NCBI GenBank assembly: GCA_934692485.1 | Contig: CAKUTX010000013.1 | Location: 1 to 39,466 of the forward strand | DNA: 39,466 nt | Source: an uncultured Candidatus Melainabacteria bacterium | GTDB taxonomy: Bacteria > Cyanobacteriota > Vampirovibrionia > Gastranaerophilales > Gastranaerophilaceae | Reading direction: 5' to 3' | Shown here: positions 17,562-27,517 of the stretch, piece after piece | How positions within the stretch are numbered: the first letter of the stretch is position 1 | Layout: the number at the start of each line of letters is the position of its first letter | Notes under the pieces: model-generated | Database searches by the model: none | Seen by the model: only the letters and a program-made list of their open reading frames with translations | What the model was told of the DNA's origin: nothing | Program-made: the position numbers and the translations under genes

Positions 17562-18182
17562 TTAATTCCCCAGCTTGTTGTAATACTCTATATATGTTTT
17601 TGCCTGTTTTTCTTTACCAAGTTTTTTGTAAACATAAGCAAGATTATAATGAAAATCTGCCACAGTATTTTTTAAGTCAATCGCGGTCAACAACTCATAT
17701 TTAGCTTTACTGTATTTCCCTAACTTTATATAAGCACATCCCAAATTATAATGTGCATAAGCATACTCAGGCTTTAATTTTATAACTTGTTTATATTCTT
17801 CTATAGCCATATTGGGCTTTCCGTCATTAAGATAAATATTCGCAAGATTATAATGTGCTTTATAATATTTATTATCAGTTTCAATTGCTTTATTATACAT
17901 AAACGTAGCTTCATCCAGTTTGCCTTGATCTTGCAAAATATTTCCCAGCAAAAGCCAGTTTTGAGCACTACGTTCTTCTTCAGGAATAGTCAAAAAAAGA
18001 TTAAACGCACTTTTTATATCATTTTCAGCATAAAAAACATTCGCCTGATTTGAAATGTTTAAATACTTTTCAGATTGAACAACTTTTGGTTCTTCTTTTT
18101 TCTTCAAATTTAATGTTGCAGCAAAACAAGAAGAAAAATTAAACAAATATACTATTGTTAAAATATACACAAATTTTTTCAT
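17562..18182 (-). CDS. exported TPR protein
   Basis: The 206 residues begin with a signal peptide (about 1-21, KKFVYILTIVYLFNFSSCFA), possibly processed next to AATLNLKKK; the Cys at about 19 makes a lipoprotein possible but the lipobox is poor. About four to five TPR units follow from residue 40 to 205, with repeated NYNLA/HYNLGCAYIKLGKY-type signatures. TPRs mediate protein-protein contacts, here probably in the periplasm. The start has no ribosome site: a TATAAT (18194-18189) ends six bases before the ATG, suggesting a leaderless mRNA. Confidence 0.85.
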   Translation of the reverse strand: MKKFVYILTIVYLFNFSSCFAATLNLKKKEEPKVVQSEKYLNISNQANVFYAENDIKSAFNLFLTIPEEERSAQNWLLLGNILQDQGKLDEATFMYNKAIETDNKYYKAHYNLANIYLNDGKPNMAIEEYKQVIKLKPEYAYAHYNLGCAYIKLGKYSKAKYELLTAIDLKNTVADFHYNLAYVYKKLGKEKQAKTYIEYYNKLGN

Positions 18183-18188
18183 AACAGC

Positions 18189-18194
18189 ATTATA
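18189..18194 (-). promoter_or_regulatory. -10 box of the TPR gene (leaderless start)
   Basis: Minus strand TATAAT, then GCTGTT, then the ATG. The six-base spacing to the start codon equals that of mgtE and the first ABC permease. A -35 is not obvious. Confidence 0.5.
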
Positions 18195-18224
18195 GAATAA
18201 ATTTAAAATTTTTACTAGAAAAAT

Positions 18225-18252
18225 TTGACGAAAAATTTAAACAATGCATAAT
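18225..18252 (+). promoter_or_regulatory. candidate promoter of a small plus-strand RNA
   Basis: TTGACG (18225-18230), 16 bases, CATAAT (18247-18252) directly preceded by TG. No plus-strand gene follows; the next element is the terminator at 18278-18314. Confidence 0.4.
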
Positions 18253-18284
18253 GTAATTGATGTCTCTTTTACTGATGCCCACAT
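18237..18284 (-). CDS. possible 15-codon leader or micro-peptide ORF
   Basis: On the minus strand a perfect AAGGAG (18296-18291) is followed by six bases and ATG (18284), then MWASVKETSITLCIV and TAA. The AAGGAG is in the loop of an eight-base-pair hairpin and the ATG is in its stem, so initiation would be structure-gated. It lies between the 21-residue-repeat gene and the TPR gene. With only 15 codons it may be chance; the same bases on the other strand form a terminator. Confidence 0.25.
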   Translation of the reverse strand: MWASVKETSITLCIV

Positions 18285-18314
18285 CTTTAACTCCTTGATG
18301 TGGGTTTATTTTTT
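18259..18314 (+). ncRNA. candidate small RNA with a CUCCUU loop
   Basis: A promoter-like pair at 18225-18252 and a strong terminator at 18278-18314 bracket about 55 bases with no plus-strand ORF of note. The terminator loop reads UUUAACUCCUU, which contains an anti-Shine-Dalgarno sequence complementary to AAGGAG. It would be antisense to the intergenic region of two exported-protein genes. Prediction only. Confidence 0.3.
18278..18314 (+). terminator. plus-strand rho-independent terminator
   Basis: CCCACATC (18278-18285), an 11-base loop, GATGTGGG (18297-18304), then TTTATTTTTT. The T tract is on the plus strand only; on the minus strand the hairpin is followed by GCATCAG, so it does not fit termination of the minus-strand gene ending at 18313. 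Confidence 0.65.
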
Positions 18315-19251
18315 AAAGAACACAAGCTAAAATCATTAACAAAAGAGTCCCAATCTGCATGGCTGTTGCCATGTTTTGCGAAAATTTATTTGAGTCGTAT
18401 TTGCTGGCACTTTTTGCAGCTTTGTAGGCACTTGATATTCTTCTAACTCTATCTTCTTGAGTGTCTGTAGCAAAAGTTGTTCCAAACATCGTAGACTCAA
18501 GTCGTGACAACCTATTGTCCATATTTTCACCAGCAAATGTTCTTTTGAAAAAAGTTTTTTCAACAGATGCGAGATTTGTAGGCTTTGCATTCTTAGCATT
18601 ATAAGAATCATAATCAAATTCAGGAGGTTGATATTCATCCAGTTTGTAGTTTTTATCTAATGGAATAGCTTCATCATCATAAAAGCTATTGGATGACTGA
18701 GCAATGCTGTTATCCATAAAAGATTTCGGTTTAATTTTTGCTTGCAAGCGTTCAACTCTTGCTGATAAAGAGTCATTCTCAAAAGTTTTTCCTAATGATT
18801 TTTTTTCCAAGCTGGCAAGTCTTGAGTTTAAATCTTTTGACTTAAATTCTTGTTTAAAAACGTGCTTTTCAAGTTCATTAATTGACGGGTAGTCAACATT
18901 TGCGCCAGCTGGAGGCATTTTTTCTTGAGCTATTTTTTCTTCTTTTAAATCGCTGTAAGAATTTTGTTCATCCATAAAAGTATCTTCTTTGGGAGAAATT
19001 TCTTGACCAATCAAATCCGCCGCCATATCTTTTTTTAATTTAGATATTCTTTCATTTACGGATTTATTAGAATTTACTTTTCCATAAACACTTTCTTCAA
19101 TTCTAGAAAGTCTGGTCAAATCATCTGATGTCGTATATGTAAATCCATAGAGAGAATTTTCAATATTATCTAATATTGAAGAATTTACACTAGCTGCAAA
19201 TATTGGATTTACGAAAAATAATAATGCCAATAAGAAAATAATTTTTTTCAT
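18313..19251 (-). CDS. exported protein with six 21-residue repeats and a C-terminal membrane helix
   Basis: I recognise no named family. The 312 residues start with a signal peptide (about 1-20, ending IFAAS) and end with a hydrophobic helix (about 294-312, TAMQIGTLLLMILACVL). Between are six units of exactly 21 residues in three tandem pairs: 30-50/51-71, 127-147/148-168 and 230-250/251-271. Each begins [LIV]E, has an aromatic or Leu at position 6, usually Gly or Lys at 7, an aromatic at 10 in most, and Arg at 18 followed by [LIV]. Linkers are acidic, Ser/Asn-rich and likely disordered. ATG at 19251 is chosen because GGAG lies correctly before it; the GTG two codons upstream overlaps that site. 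It follows the ATP synthase genes but has its own upstream A+T-rich region. Confidence 0.8.
   Translation of the reverse strand: MKKIIFLLALLFFVNPIFAASVNSSILDNIENSLYGFTYTTSDDLTRLSRIEESVYGKVNSNKSVNERISKLKKDMAADLIGQEISPKEDTFMDEQNSYSDLKEEKIAQEKMPPAGANVDYPSINELEKHVFKQEFKSKDLNSRLASLEKKSLGKTFENDSLSARVERLQAKIKPKSFMDNSIAQSSNSFYDDEAIPLDKNYKLDEYQPPEFDYDSYNAKNAKPTNLASVEKTFFKRTFAGENMDNRLSRLESTMFGTTFATDTQEDRVRRISSAYKAAKSASKYDSNKFSQNMATAMQIGTLLLMILACVL
18438..19164 (-). repeat. six 21-residue protein repeats (coding)
   Basis: The span holds the six repeat units of the exported protein, in three back-to-back pairs separated by about 55-60-residue linkers. The pattern is [LIV]E at 1-2, [FYL] at 6, [GK] at 7, R at 18, [LIV] at 19. 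The length is invariant although identity between copies is low, which suggests structural constraint (each pair could form one helical or beta-rich module). Confidence 0.7.
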
Positions 19252-19428
19252 ATTCACTCCTTAACGACAGAATAAATGTGAATATAAACAAAAACTATTC
19301 TACAAAATCTCGATTTATAAAATATAAAATATTCTACTTAATGTTTAAAACTTAAGTCTTAATAAATAATTACAATAACAGAAAATACTATACAACCATA
19401 CTATTTTTACAATAAGAAAATAATAAAA

Positions 19429-20361
19429 CTATCCTAATTGCGCATTAGCACCTGAAACAACTTCAATAATTTCCTGAGTAATCGCAAATTGTCTTGTTTT
19501 GTTATATTGAACAGACAATTGTTTAAGCATTTTTTCAGCATTGGTTGTAGCTGCAGACATAGCTGTCATTCGGCTGGCCAATTCACTCGCTTGAGCTTCC
19601 AGCAACGATTGATAAAGAATATTTGTCATATACATTGGAACAATTTTTTGCAATATACTGTGCATATCAGGTAAAAATTCCATTAACGGTTCAATAACGT
19701 TATCTGTTATACGTTCATGGTCGTCATCCAACCCTTTTAATGGCAATATCGTCCAACTTTCAACAAAATAACTCATCATATTTTTAAATCTTGTTGTAAT
19801 AACTTCAATTTTGTCAATCTTATGAGATACAAAATATTCAGCAATATCTTCAATGATAATTTTAGCACCTTCGCCTGATGGTTCATTAGCTACGCTCAAA
19901 TAAGTTTTTACGATTTCGCAATTCAGTGTTTTACATTTTCTTTTAAGAGTAGAAATTCCTTTTTGCCCAACAACAAAAAGAATAGTTTTTATTCCCTGTG
20001 TTTCGTAATCTTTTATTGTTTGTATCGTTTTTCTAACAATATTTGCATTATAAGCACCTGCGAGCCCCTTATTAGAAGTAATTACCAGTAACCCTACAGT
20101 CTTTACCTCGCGAACTTGCAACAATTCAGGATAATTATCAATAGCTGCTCTGATTTTCAAATTCTGAGCACTATAGCTTCCTACAGCTGCATGCAATTTT
20201 TTAAACATAGAAGTCAACTCAAATGTAAAAGGTCTTGAAGCTTTAACGGTATTTTCAGCTTTTTTTACCTTTGCAGCAGCAACCATTTTCATTGCTCTTG
20301 TAATTTTTTGTGTACTTTGAACGCTTTGTATTCTATTTTTTATATCTTTTAAGTTTGTCAT
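19429..20361 (-). CDS. atpG: F1F0 ATP synthase gamma subunit
   Basis: The gamma subunit is the central rotor shaft. The 310 residues start with the conserved helix LKDIKNRIQSVQSTQKITRAMKMVAAAKVKKAE (split across about 4-36) and end with ASELASRMTAMSAATTNAEKML...ARQ-type helix that fills the alpha3beta3 core. ITSNKGLAGAYNANI (about 91-105) is the Rossmann-like part. Cyanobacterial/chloroplast gammas carry an insert of about 30-40 residues used for redox or dark regulation; with 310 residues and no obvious extra Cys loop, I cannot confirm one. It is last in the atp cluster, 72 bases after atpA, with a hairpin in that gap. Confidence 0.96.
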   Translation of the reverse strand: MTNLKDIKNRIQSVQSTQKITRAMKMVAAAKVKKAENTVKASRPFTFELTSMFKKLHAAVGSYSAQNLKIRAAIDNYPELLQVREVKTVGLLVITSNKGLAGAYNANIVRKTIQTIKDYETQGIKTILFVVGQKGISTLKRKCKTLNCEIVKTYLSVANEPSGEGAKIIIEDIAEYFVSHKIDKIEVITTRFKNMMSYFVESWTILPLKGLDDDHERITDNVIEPLMEFLPDMHSILQKIVPMYMTNILYQSLLEAQASELASRMTAMSAATTNAEKMLKQLSVQYNKTRQFAITQEIIEVVSGANAQLG

Positions 20362-20398
20362 TTTTTACCTTTATTGGTTATTACAGTCAAGCTACAAA

Positions 20399-20418
20399 GT
20401 TGGGGATGTTACCCCAAC
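20399..20418 (-). other. intercistronic hairpin between atpA and atpG
   Basis: Minus-strand GTTGGGG-TAACAT-CCCCAAC followed by TTTGTAGC. A short T run makes it a weak terminator or an mRNA-stabilising stem that could lower gamma relative to alpha. Confidence 0.5.
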
Positions 20419-20433
20419 CTGCAACTTTATAAA

Positions 20434-22498
<2,065 letters not shown>

Positions 22499-22501
22499 AA
22501 A

Positions 22502-23005
22502 TTATATCCTGTCTATATTCTCAATACTTTCATCAATAAACTTGTTATGTAAGTCTTGATTATTCTCAAGATTTGATTTAATAGTTTGTCTAGCAAGTTC
22601 TATCGCTGTTTTTAACGTTTTTTCAGTTATTTTTGCAGAAAGAGTTTTCTCCTCTGCGCCAATAACCCTTTCTACATTTTTTTCTATTAATTGAACTTTT
22701 TCGTCTGTATTAGACAAAATCTGTTTTGCAATATCATCTCCACGTTTTGAAGCTTCTTCTAATTTTTGTTTAATTTCCACATCAATGTTTTCAATAGACT
22801 TTTCAGCAAGAGTTAATTTTTCTTTTGCATCCTTTTGCTCAAATTTTGCATGTTCAATTGTATCAATTATATTTTGTTTAATTTTTTCAATATTATCACT
22901 CACATTCAATTTCTTAAACAACACTGCAAAAATAAATATTAATACAGCAAAATTAAATGTATTTGAGTCTACTATTATATTCCAAAAATTTACCAATTCA
23001 TTCAT
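22502..23005 (-). CDS. atpF: F1F0 ATP synthase b subunit
   Basis: One of two different b-type stalk subunits. The 167 residues have a membrane helix at about 14-31 (SNTFNFAVLIFIFAVLF, matching the TN-(I/L)-N-L-A-I pattern of cyanobacterial b) and then a long Lys/Glu coiled coil. Its start overlaps the b' stop as TAATG. The order b' then b is that of Cyanobacteria. Confidence 0.9.
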   Translation of the reverse strand: MNELVNFWNIIVDSNTFNFAVLIFIFAVLFKKLNVSDNIEKIKQNIIDTIEHAKFEQKDAKEKLTLAEKSIENIDVEIKQKLEEASKRGDDIAKQILSNTDEKVQLIEKNVERVIGAEEKTLSAKITEKTLKTAIELARQTIKSNLENNQDLHNKFIDESIENIDRI

Positions 23006-23472
23006 TAGCTTAGCATCCTGTCTACCAGTTCATTATCAGAATTTTCTAATGTTACATCAATACCGAGTATCTTAGAAGAAATTGTTTCTGCCAAATCTTT
23101 CACCTTTGTTTTTAATTCTAAAGTTGCACTTTGAGCTTCTTCTTTCAAATTCGATTTGGCAAAACTTATTTCCTCTTGAGATTTTTGTTTCGCTTCTGCC
23201 GTGCGAATTGCGGAATTTGTATTTGCCTCATTTATTCTATCAGCAACAATTTTTTTAGATTTAATAAATGATTGATTTAATCTTTCATCTCTATCTTTCA
23301 AAATAGCTTCAGCTCTTTCATTTGAAGTTAGTGCATCAGATTTTGCGTCATCAATGAATTTTTGACGTTCATCCATAACACGTTCTAATGGTTTATAAAA
23401 TATTTTGTTCATTACAATAGTAAATACTATAAAACTTATTGCTGATACTAAAAATGTTGCATTAAATTCCAT
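23005..23472 (-). CDS. atpG': F1F0 ATP synthase b' subunit
   Basis: The second b-type subunit (often called atpG or atpF2 in Cyanobacteria). The 155 residues have an N-terminal membrane segment (about 5-26) running into FYKPLERVMDERQKFIDDA, the classic b' signature, followed by a coiled coil and a KILG end. The b' and b subunits form a heterodimeric stalk, as in photosynthetic lineages. A 167-base gap separates it from atpE. Confidence 0.9.
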   Translation of the reverse strand: MEFNATFLVSAISFIVFTIVMNKIFYKPLERVMDERQKFIDDAKSDALTSNERAEAILKDRDERLNQSFIKSKKIVADRINEANTNSAIRTAEAKQKSQEEISFAKSNLKEEAQSATLELKTKVKDLAETISSKILGIDVTLENSDNELVDRMLS

Positions 23473-23639
23473 TTTCTTTTTATCCTCTGCATAAATATTG
23501 ATATTACTTTGGGAGTCAAACGTTGGTCAGTGCGCTTATCAATTTTTTATAACATCGTTCAATTTCTAAAACGCATGTCCCAGTTCTTTCCCTTTTACTT
23601 GCAGTTCGCTTAGTCAGCTCATTTACGAGCACCTAATAC

Positions 23640-23879
23640 TTATTTTCCTAATAACATAAATGCAATTACGAATGCGTACAACGCACAAGCTTCTGATAAA
23701 GCAGCCCCTAGCAAGAAGAAACCAAAAGCTTTACCAGCAACTTCAGGTTGTCTTGAAACTGCATCCATCAAACCTTTAGTTGCAAAACCAATACCAAGTC
23801 CTGCGCCTACTGCACCAAAACCGATTGCAATACCTGCACCTAAATGTGCCATTTGTGAAACTGTAGCTGTGTCTACCAT
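23640..23879 (-). CDS. atpE: F1F0 ATP synthase c subunit
   Basis: The c subunit forms the membrane rotor ring. The 79 residues are two helices around the RQPE loop (43-46). The ion-binding carboxylate is Glu63 (LSEACALY). Compared with the Na+-binding c of Ilyobacter tartaricus (Gln32, Glu65, Ser66, Tyr70), the positions here are Ile30, Glu63, Ala64, Tyr68: both Gln and Ser ligands are absent, so H+ specificity is expected. This matters because a Na+ pump is encoded next door. Confidence 0.97.
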   Translation of the reverse strand: MVDTATVSQMAHLGAGIAIGFGAVGAGLGIGFATKGLMDAVSRQPEVAGKAFGFFLLGAALSEACALYAFVIAFMLLGK

Positions 23880-23914
23880 TTTTCTTTCTCCTTTTTTATA
23901 TAACTAATAAAATT

Positions 23915-24607
23915 TTAGTGTTCTTCACCTGTTGCTGAGCCTATGTAGGCTATAGTCAACATCATAAATACTGTTGCTTGAATAAATGCAACTAATATTT
24001 CAAATAACATAATCGGAAGTGGCAAGAAATATGCCAATCCGCCCAATGCTATCGATACAAGGATTTCTCCAGCAAATACATTCGCAAAAAGACGGATAGC
24101 CAAACTCAAAGGTCTTGTAAACATTTCAAGCACTTCAACTAATGCCATAACAATCCCTGTAAAACTGAACTCATGTATAAAGAATTTCTCTCTTTTAGCA
24201 CGAATTCCCATTGTAACATAATATATTAATACAATTACAGCCATTGCTGCTGTCAAGTTAATATCATTTGTCGGGGAAGCAAGTTCCGCACCGTTTTTAA
24301 GATGAATAATTCTCAACGGCAATTGTCCCATTAAATTAGCCGTTAAAATAAATAAAAACAAAGATGCTACCAATGGAACATGCTGCCTGTTATCATTCGG
24401 AACCATTGTATCAAGAGTTCCATAGAAAAATTTCATAATACTTTCCGATATTGCTTGCAATTTACCTGGAATAACAGACAAATTCTTTGTTGCAAGCACT
24501 GCAAAAATTATCACGACTGCCATTGCAAACCACATTGTAAAAATAGTATCTAAATTAATAGATACAGCATGGCCTAAAATGTTCAATGTGTAAATCCAAT
24601 GTTCCAT
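23915..24607 (-). CDS. atpB: F1F0 ATP synthase a subunit
   Basis: The a subunit forms the proton half-channels. The 230 residues show the family helices, including the essential Arg in RPLSLAIRLFANVFAGEILV (about 157-176) and the last helix AFIQATVFMMLTIAYIG. An in-frame TTG further upstream is rejected: GGGAGAG lies six bases before the ATG at 24607. It is first in the cluster; atpI, usual in this position in Cyanobacteria, is absent because birA is divergent here. Confidence 0.96.
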   Translation of the reverse strand: MEHWIYTLNILGHAVSINLDTIFTMWFAMAVVIIFAVLATKNLSVIPGKLQAISESIMKFFYGTLDTMVPNDNRQHVPLVASLFLFILTANLMGQLPLRIIHLKNGAELASPTNDINLTAAMAVIVLIYYVTMGIRAKREKFFIHEFSFTGIVMALVEVLEMFTRPLSLAIRLFANVFAGEILVSIALGGLAYFLPLPIMLFEILVAFIQATVFMMLTIAYIGSATGEEH

Positions 24608-24705
24608 GTTTTTCTCTCCCTTGTGACTTAATTTTAACTCGTAAAAAAAAAATCGCAAATTTTTTTATGCAAAATAAATTTATTTCATTATTTTTATGTT
24701 TAGGG

Positions 24706-24712
24706 TATTATA
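24706..24712. promoter_or_regulatory. overlapping divergent -10 boxes, atp cluster and birA-oad operon
   Basis: The bases TATTATA contain TATTAT on the plus strand and TATAAT on the minus strand. If used, transcription of the ATP synthase cluster and the Oad operon would compete for the same DNA. -35 elements are not convincing. Confidence 0.35.
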
Positions 24713-24743
24713 AATACATAAGTTTTATATGTTAGGGGAAGAA

Positions 24744-25466
24744 ATGAATATTATACACTTGGATGAAGTAAATTCTACCAACTTGTATGCAAAACAAAAT
24801 TTAGAAATTTTGTCAGACAGGACTATAGTTATTGCTGACAAACAGACTAATGGTAGAGGTCGCTTTGACAGAACTTGGATTGATTTAGGCGAAGGAAATC
24901 TTTTCATGACAATTATTTTAAAGCCCTCAAGTTCTTTTAATGAAGTTTATGCGAATTTAACTCAATATCTGTCTGTTGTTTTAGCAAAAATATTAGAAGA
25001 ATATGGTTTATCCCCAAAAATCAAATGGCCAAATGATGTCATGGTTAATGACGCTAAAATTTCAGGAATTTTATCAGAAACAGTTATGCAAGGAAGTAAT
25101 TTTAAGGGTATTGTTCTTGGAATTGGGGTTAATTTGAATGCTGACAAAGGAGATTTGAAACAAATCAAAGAAAGAGTTGCTACTGCACTAAATATTGAGC
25201 TTAATAGAGAATATATCGATAAAAAATTGTTTACAGAAAAATTATTAAATGAATTTTTTAAGAACTATGAAGAATTTCTCAAACTTGGTTTTTCTATGAT
25301 AAAAAAAGAATATGTTCAAAAATGCAATTTCTTAAATAAAGAAATTTCTGTACAAGTTTTTAACAAAAAAAAATCAGGAATTGCAAAAAGAATAAATGAC
25401 AACGGAGAACTTGTTTTAGAAAAAAATAATATAGAGTTTATATTAACAATGGGAGATATTTTATGA
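24744..25466 (+). CDS. birA: biotin--[biotin carboxyl-carrier protein] ligase
   Basis: BirA makes biotinyl-AMP and attaches biotin to a lysine of carrier proteins. The 240 residues carry NSTNLYAK (about 8-15), the nucleotide-binding ADKQTNGRGRFDRTW, KWPNDVMV and GIVLGIGVNLN. No N-terminal helix-turn-helix is present, so it is a plain ligase, not a repressor. ATG at 24744 is preferred to one five codons earlier because AGGGGA lies just before it. It overlaps oadG by four bases (ATGA), and its obvious substrate, OadA, is two genes downstream. Confidence 0.94.
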   Translation: MNIIHLDEVNSTNLYAKQNLEILSDRTIVIADKQTNGRGRFDRTWIDLGEGNLFMTIILKPSSSFNEVYANLTQYLSVVLAKILEEYGLSPKIKWPNDVMVNDAKISGILSETVMQGSNFKGIVLGIGVNLNADKGDLKQIKERVATALNIELNREYIDKKLFTEKLLNEFFKNYEEFLKLGFSMIKKEYVQKCNFLNKEISVQVFNKKKSGIAKRINDNGELVLEKNNIEFILTMGDIL

Positions 25467-25693
25467 GTGAAAATTTTATTTTAGGATTAACTCTAATGGC
25501 AATTGGAATGGGAACTGTTCTCATATTCTTATGCGTTTTAATTGCATCTATGCATGTAATGTCAGCAATAGTGCAGTATTTGAACAAACTTTTTCCTGAA
25601 AAAGTTGAGGTAGTTGAACGAAAAACGGCAAAAAGTTCAGATGATGATTCCGCAATTGCGGTTGCGTTAGCAGCAATAATGGCTAGAAAATAA
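25463..25693 (+). CDS. oadG: oxaloacetate decarboxylase gamma subunit-like protein
   Basis: The 76 residues are one membrane helix (about 8-32, ILGLTLMAIGMGTVLIFLCVLIA) followed by a basic/acidic tail, as in OadG, which holds the alpha and beta subunits of the sodium-pumping decarboxylase together. OadG sequences diverge strongly, so the call rests on size, topology, the IGMG(T/M)V pattern and position between birA and oadA. Confidence 0.85.
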   Translation: MSENFILGLTLMAIGMGTVLIFLCVLIASMHVMSAIVQYLNKLFPEKVEVVERKTAKSSDDDSAIAVALAAIMARK

Positions 25694-25712
25694 ATTTAGG
25701 AAGGAAAAATAT

Positions 25713-27500
25713 ATGGGTAAAAAACAAATTAAAGTTATGGATACATCTTTTAGAGATGGATTTCAATCTGTTTATGGGGCAAGAGTTTTTGTTGAGGACT
25801 TTCTACCTGCATTAAAAGCGGCGGTAGATGCAGGAATTAGACATTTTGAAGTAGCAGGTGGTGCTCGTTTCCAATCACCAATTTTCTATTGTAATGAAAA
25901 CGCGTTTGAAACAATGGATAAAATTAGAGCTGCAGTCGGACCTGATATTAACTTACAAAGTTTAGCGAGAGGAGTTAACGTTGTAGGACTTGATTCTCAA
26001 CCGAGAGATATTATTAATCTGCATGCGAAATTGTTCAAAAAACACGGAGTGACTACAGTTAGAAACTTTGATGCATTGAACGATGTGAACAACCTTATAT
26101 ATTCTGGCCAATGCATTAAAGACAATGGCTTGAAACACGAAGTAACTATTACAATGATGGAATTGCCTATCGGATGTACAGGCGCTCACGACGTTGACTT
26201 TTATGAAAAAGTTTTGAGAAATATTCTTGAAGCAGGTATTCCTTTTGACAGTTTAGCTTTTAAAGATGCGTCTGGAACTTCTAATCCAAGAAAAGTTTAT
26301 GAAACAATTAAAAGGACAAGAGAAATATTGGGAGCTGATGCTCATATTCGTTTTCACTCTCATGAAACAGCAGGAACTGGCTTGGCAGCATATTTAGCAG
26401 CTCTTGACGGTGGAGCAGACGGAATTGACTTATCAATGAAGCCTGTTTCTGGCGGAACTGCACAACCTGACATTGTTTCAATGTGGCATGCCTTAAAAGG
26501 TACTGAATACGACTTAGGATTAGATATTGAAAAAATACTTGAAACAGAAGAAATATTCAAAGAATGCATGAAAGATTACTTCTTGCCTCCTGAAGCATTG
26601 GCTGTAAATCCTATGATTATTCAATCACCACTTCCAGGTGGAGCTTTAACAGCAAATACGCAAATGCTGAGAGATAACAATTTAATGGATAAATATCCTC
26701 AAATTGTTGCCGCAATGAAAGAAGTTGTTGAAAAAGGTGGGTTTGGTACATCTGTAACACCTGTTTCGCAATTCTACTTCCAACAAGCATTTAACAATGT
26801 TATACATGGTAATTGGCAAAAAATAGCAGAAGGTTACGGGAAAATGGTTCTCGGATATTTTGGAAAAACTCCATGCGAACCAGATGCTGAAGTCATAAAA
26901 ATAGCTTCTGAACAATTGAATTTGCAGCCTACAACTGAAAAAGTCGTAGATATTAACGATAGAGATGAATCTAAAGGAATTACAGCAGCTACAAAACGAC
27001 TTGAAGATGCTTCTTTACCTATAAATGACGAAAACGTGTTTATTTCTGCAGCTTGCAAAGAAAAAGGTATTTTATTCTTGCAAGGAAAAGGTTCAATTGG
27101 TGTTAGAAAATGCGAAAAAACTACAGCTAAAGAAGAAGTAGCCTCAAACGAAAATGAATACACTGTAACCGTAAACGGAAAGAAATATGGAATTTCTCTT
27201 GACGGTAAAAAAGCTGTGGTAAACGGAAAAACTTATGATTTTAACGTAAAATCAGGAATTGAAACAACTCAAAATAGTGGTGGAGATGGGCAACCAGTTA
27301 AAGCTGCACTTCCTGGAACTGTTTTAAGAGTGTTAGTTTCTGCTGGAGATAGCATTTCGGAAGGAGATGTAATTGCGGTTATCGAAGCAATGAAAATGGA
27401 AACAGAAATTAAATCTCCATTATCAGGAACAATAAAAGAGGTCGATATTGAAGCTGGCAGCAAAGTAAAAACTGGTGATACATTGGTAACTATTGGTTAA
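25713..27500 (+). CDS. oadA: biotin-dependent oxaloacetate decarboxylase alpha subunit (carboxyltransferase plus biotin domain)
   Basis: Carboxyltransferase that moves CO2 from oxaloacetate to biotin. The 595 residues comprise a TIM-barrel domain (about 5-300) with metal and catalytic residues in DTSFRDG (about 9-15), the catalytic Lys in AFKDASG and metal ligands in FHSHETAG, a PYC_OADA-type middle domain, and a C-terminal biotinyl domain (about 525-595) with EAMKM, where Lys561 takes biotin. The barrel is somewhat divergent (VAGGARF for the usual VWGGATF), so another carboxyl donor such as a related 2-oxo acid is possible. Ribosome site AGGAAGGA. Confidence 0.9.
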   Translation: MGKKQIKVMDTSFRDGFQSVYGARVFVEDFLPALKAAVDAGIRHFEVAGGARFQSPIFYCNENAFETMDKIRAAVGPDINLQSLARGVNVVGLDSQPRDIINLHAKLFKKHGVTTVRNFDALNDVNNLIYSGQCIKDNGLKHEVTITMMELPIGCTGAHDVDFYEKVLRNILEAGIPFDSLAFKDASGTSNPRKVYETIKRTREILGADAHIRFHSHETAGTGLAAYLAALDGGADGIDLSMKPVSGGTAQPDIVSMWHALKGTEYDLGLDIEKILETEEIFKECMKDYFLPPEALAVNPMIIQSPLPGGALTANTQMLRDNNLMDKYPQIVAAMKEVVEKGGFGTSVTPVSQFYFQQAFNNVIHGNWQKIAEGYGKMVLGYFGKTPCEPDAEVIKIASEQLNLQPTTEKVVDINDRDESKGITAATKRLEDASLPINDENVFISAACKEKGILFLQGKGSIGVRKCEKTTAKEEVASNENEYTVTVNGKKYGISLDGKKAVVNGKTYDFNVKSGIETTQNSGGDGQPVKAALPGTVLRVLVSAGDSISEGDVIAVIEAMKMETEIKSPLSGTIKEVDIEAGSKVKTGDTLVTIG

Positions 27501-27517
27501 GAATAGGAGAATAAAGA

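Noticed and set aside
23640..23879. Na+-specific ATP synthase c ring
   Set aside because: Gln and Ser ligand positions are Ile30 and Ala64 although Tyr68 is kept, so the Na+ signature is incomplete.
24608..24658. TTG start extending atpB by 17 residues
   Set aside because: The extension is a poly-T translation and GGGAGAG lies directly before the ATG at 24607.
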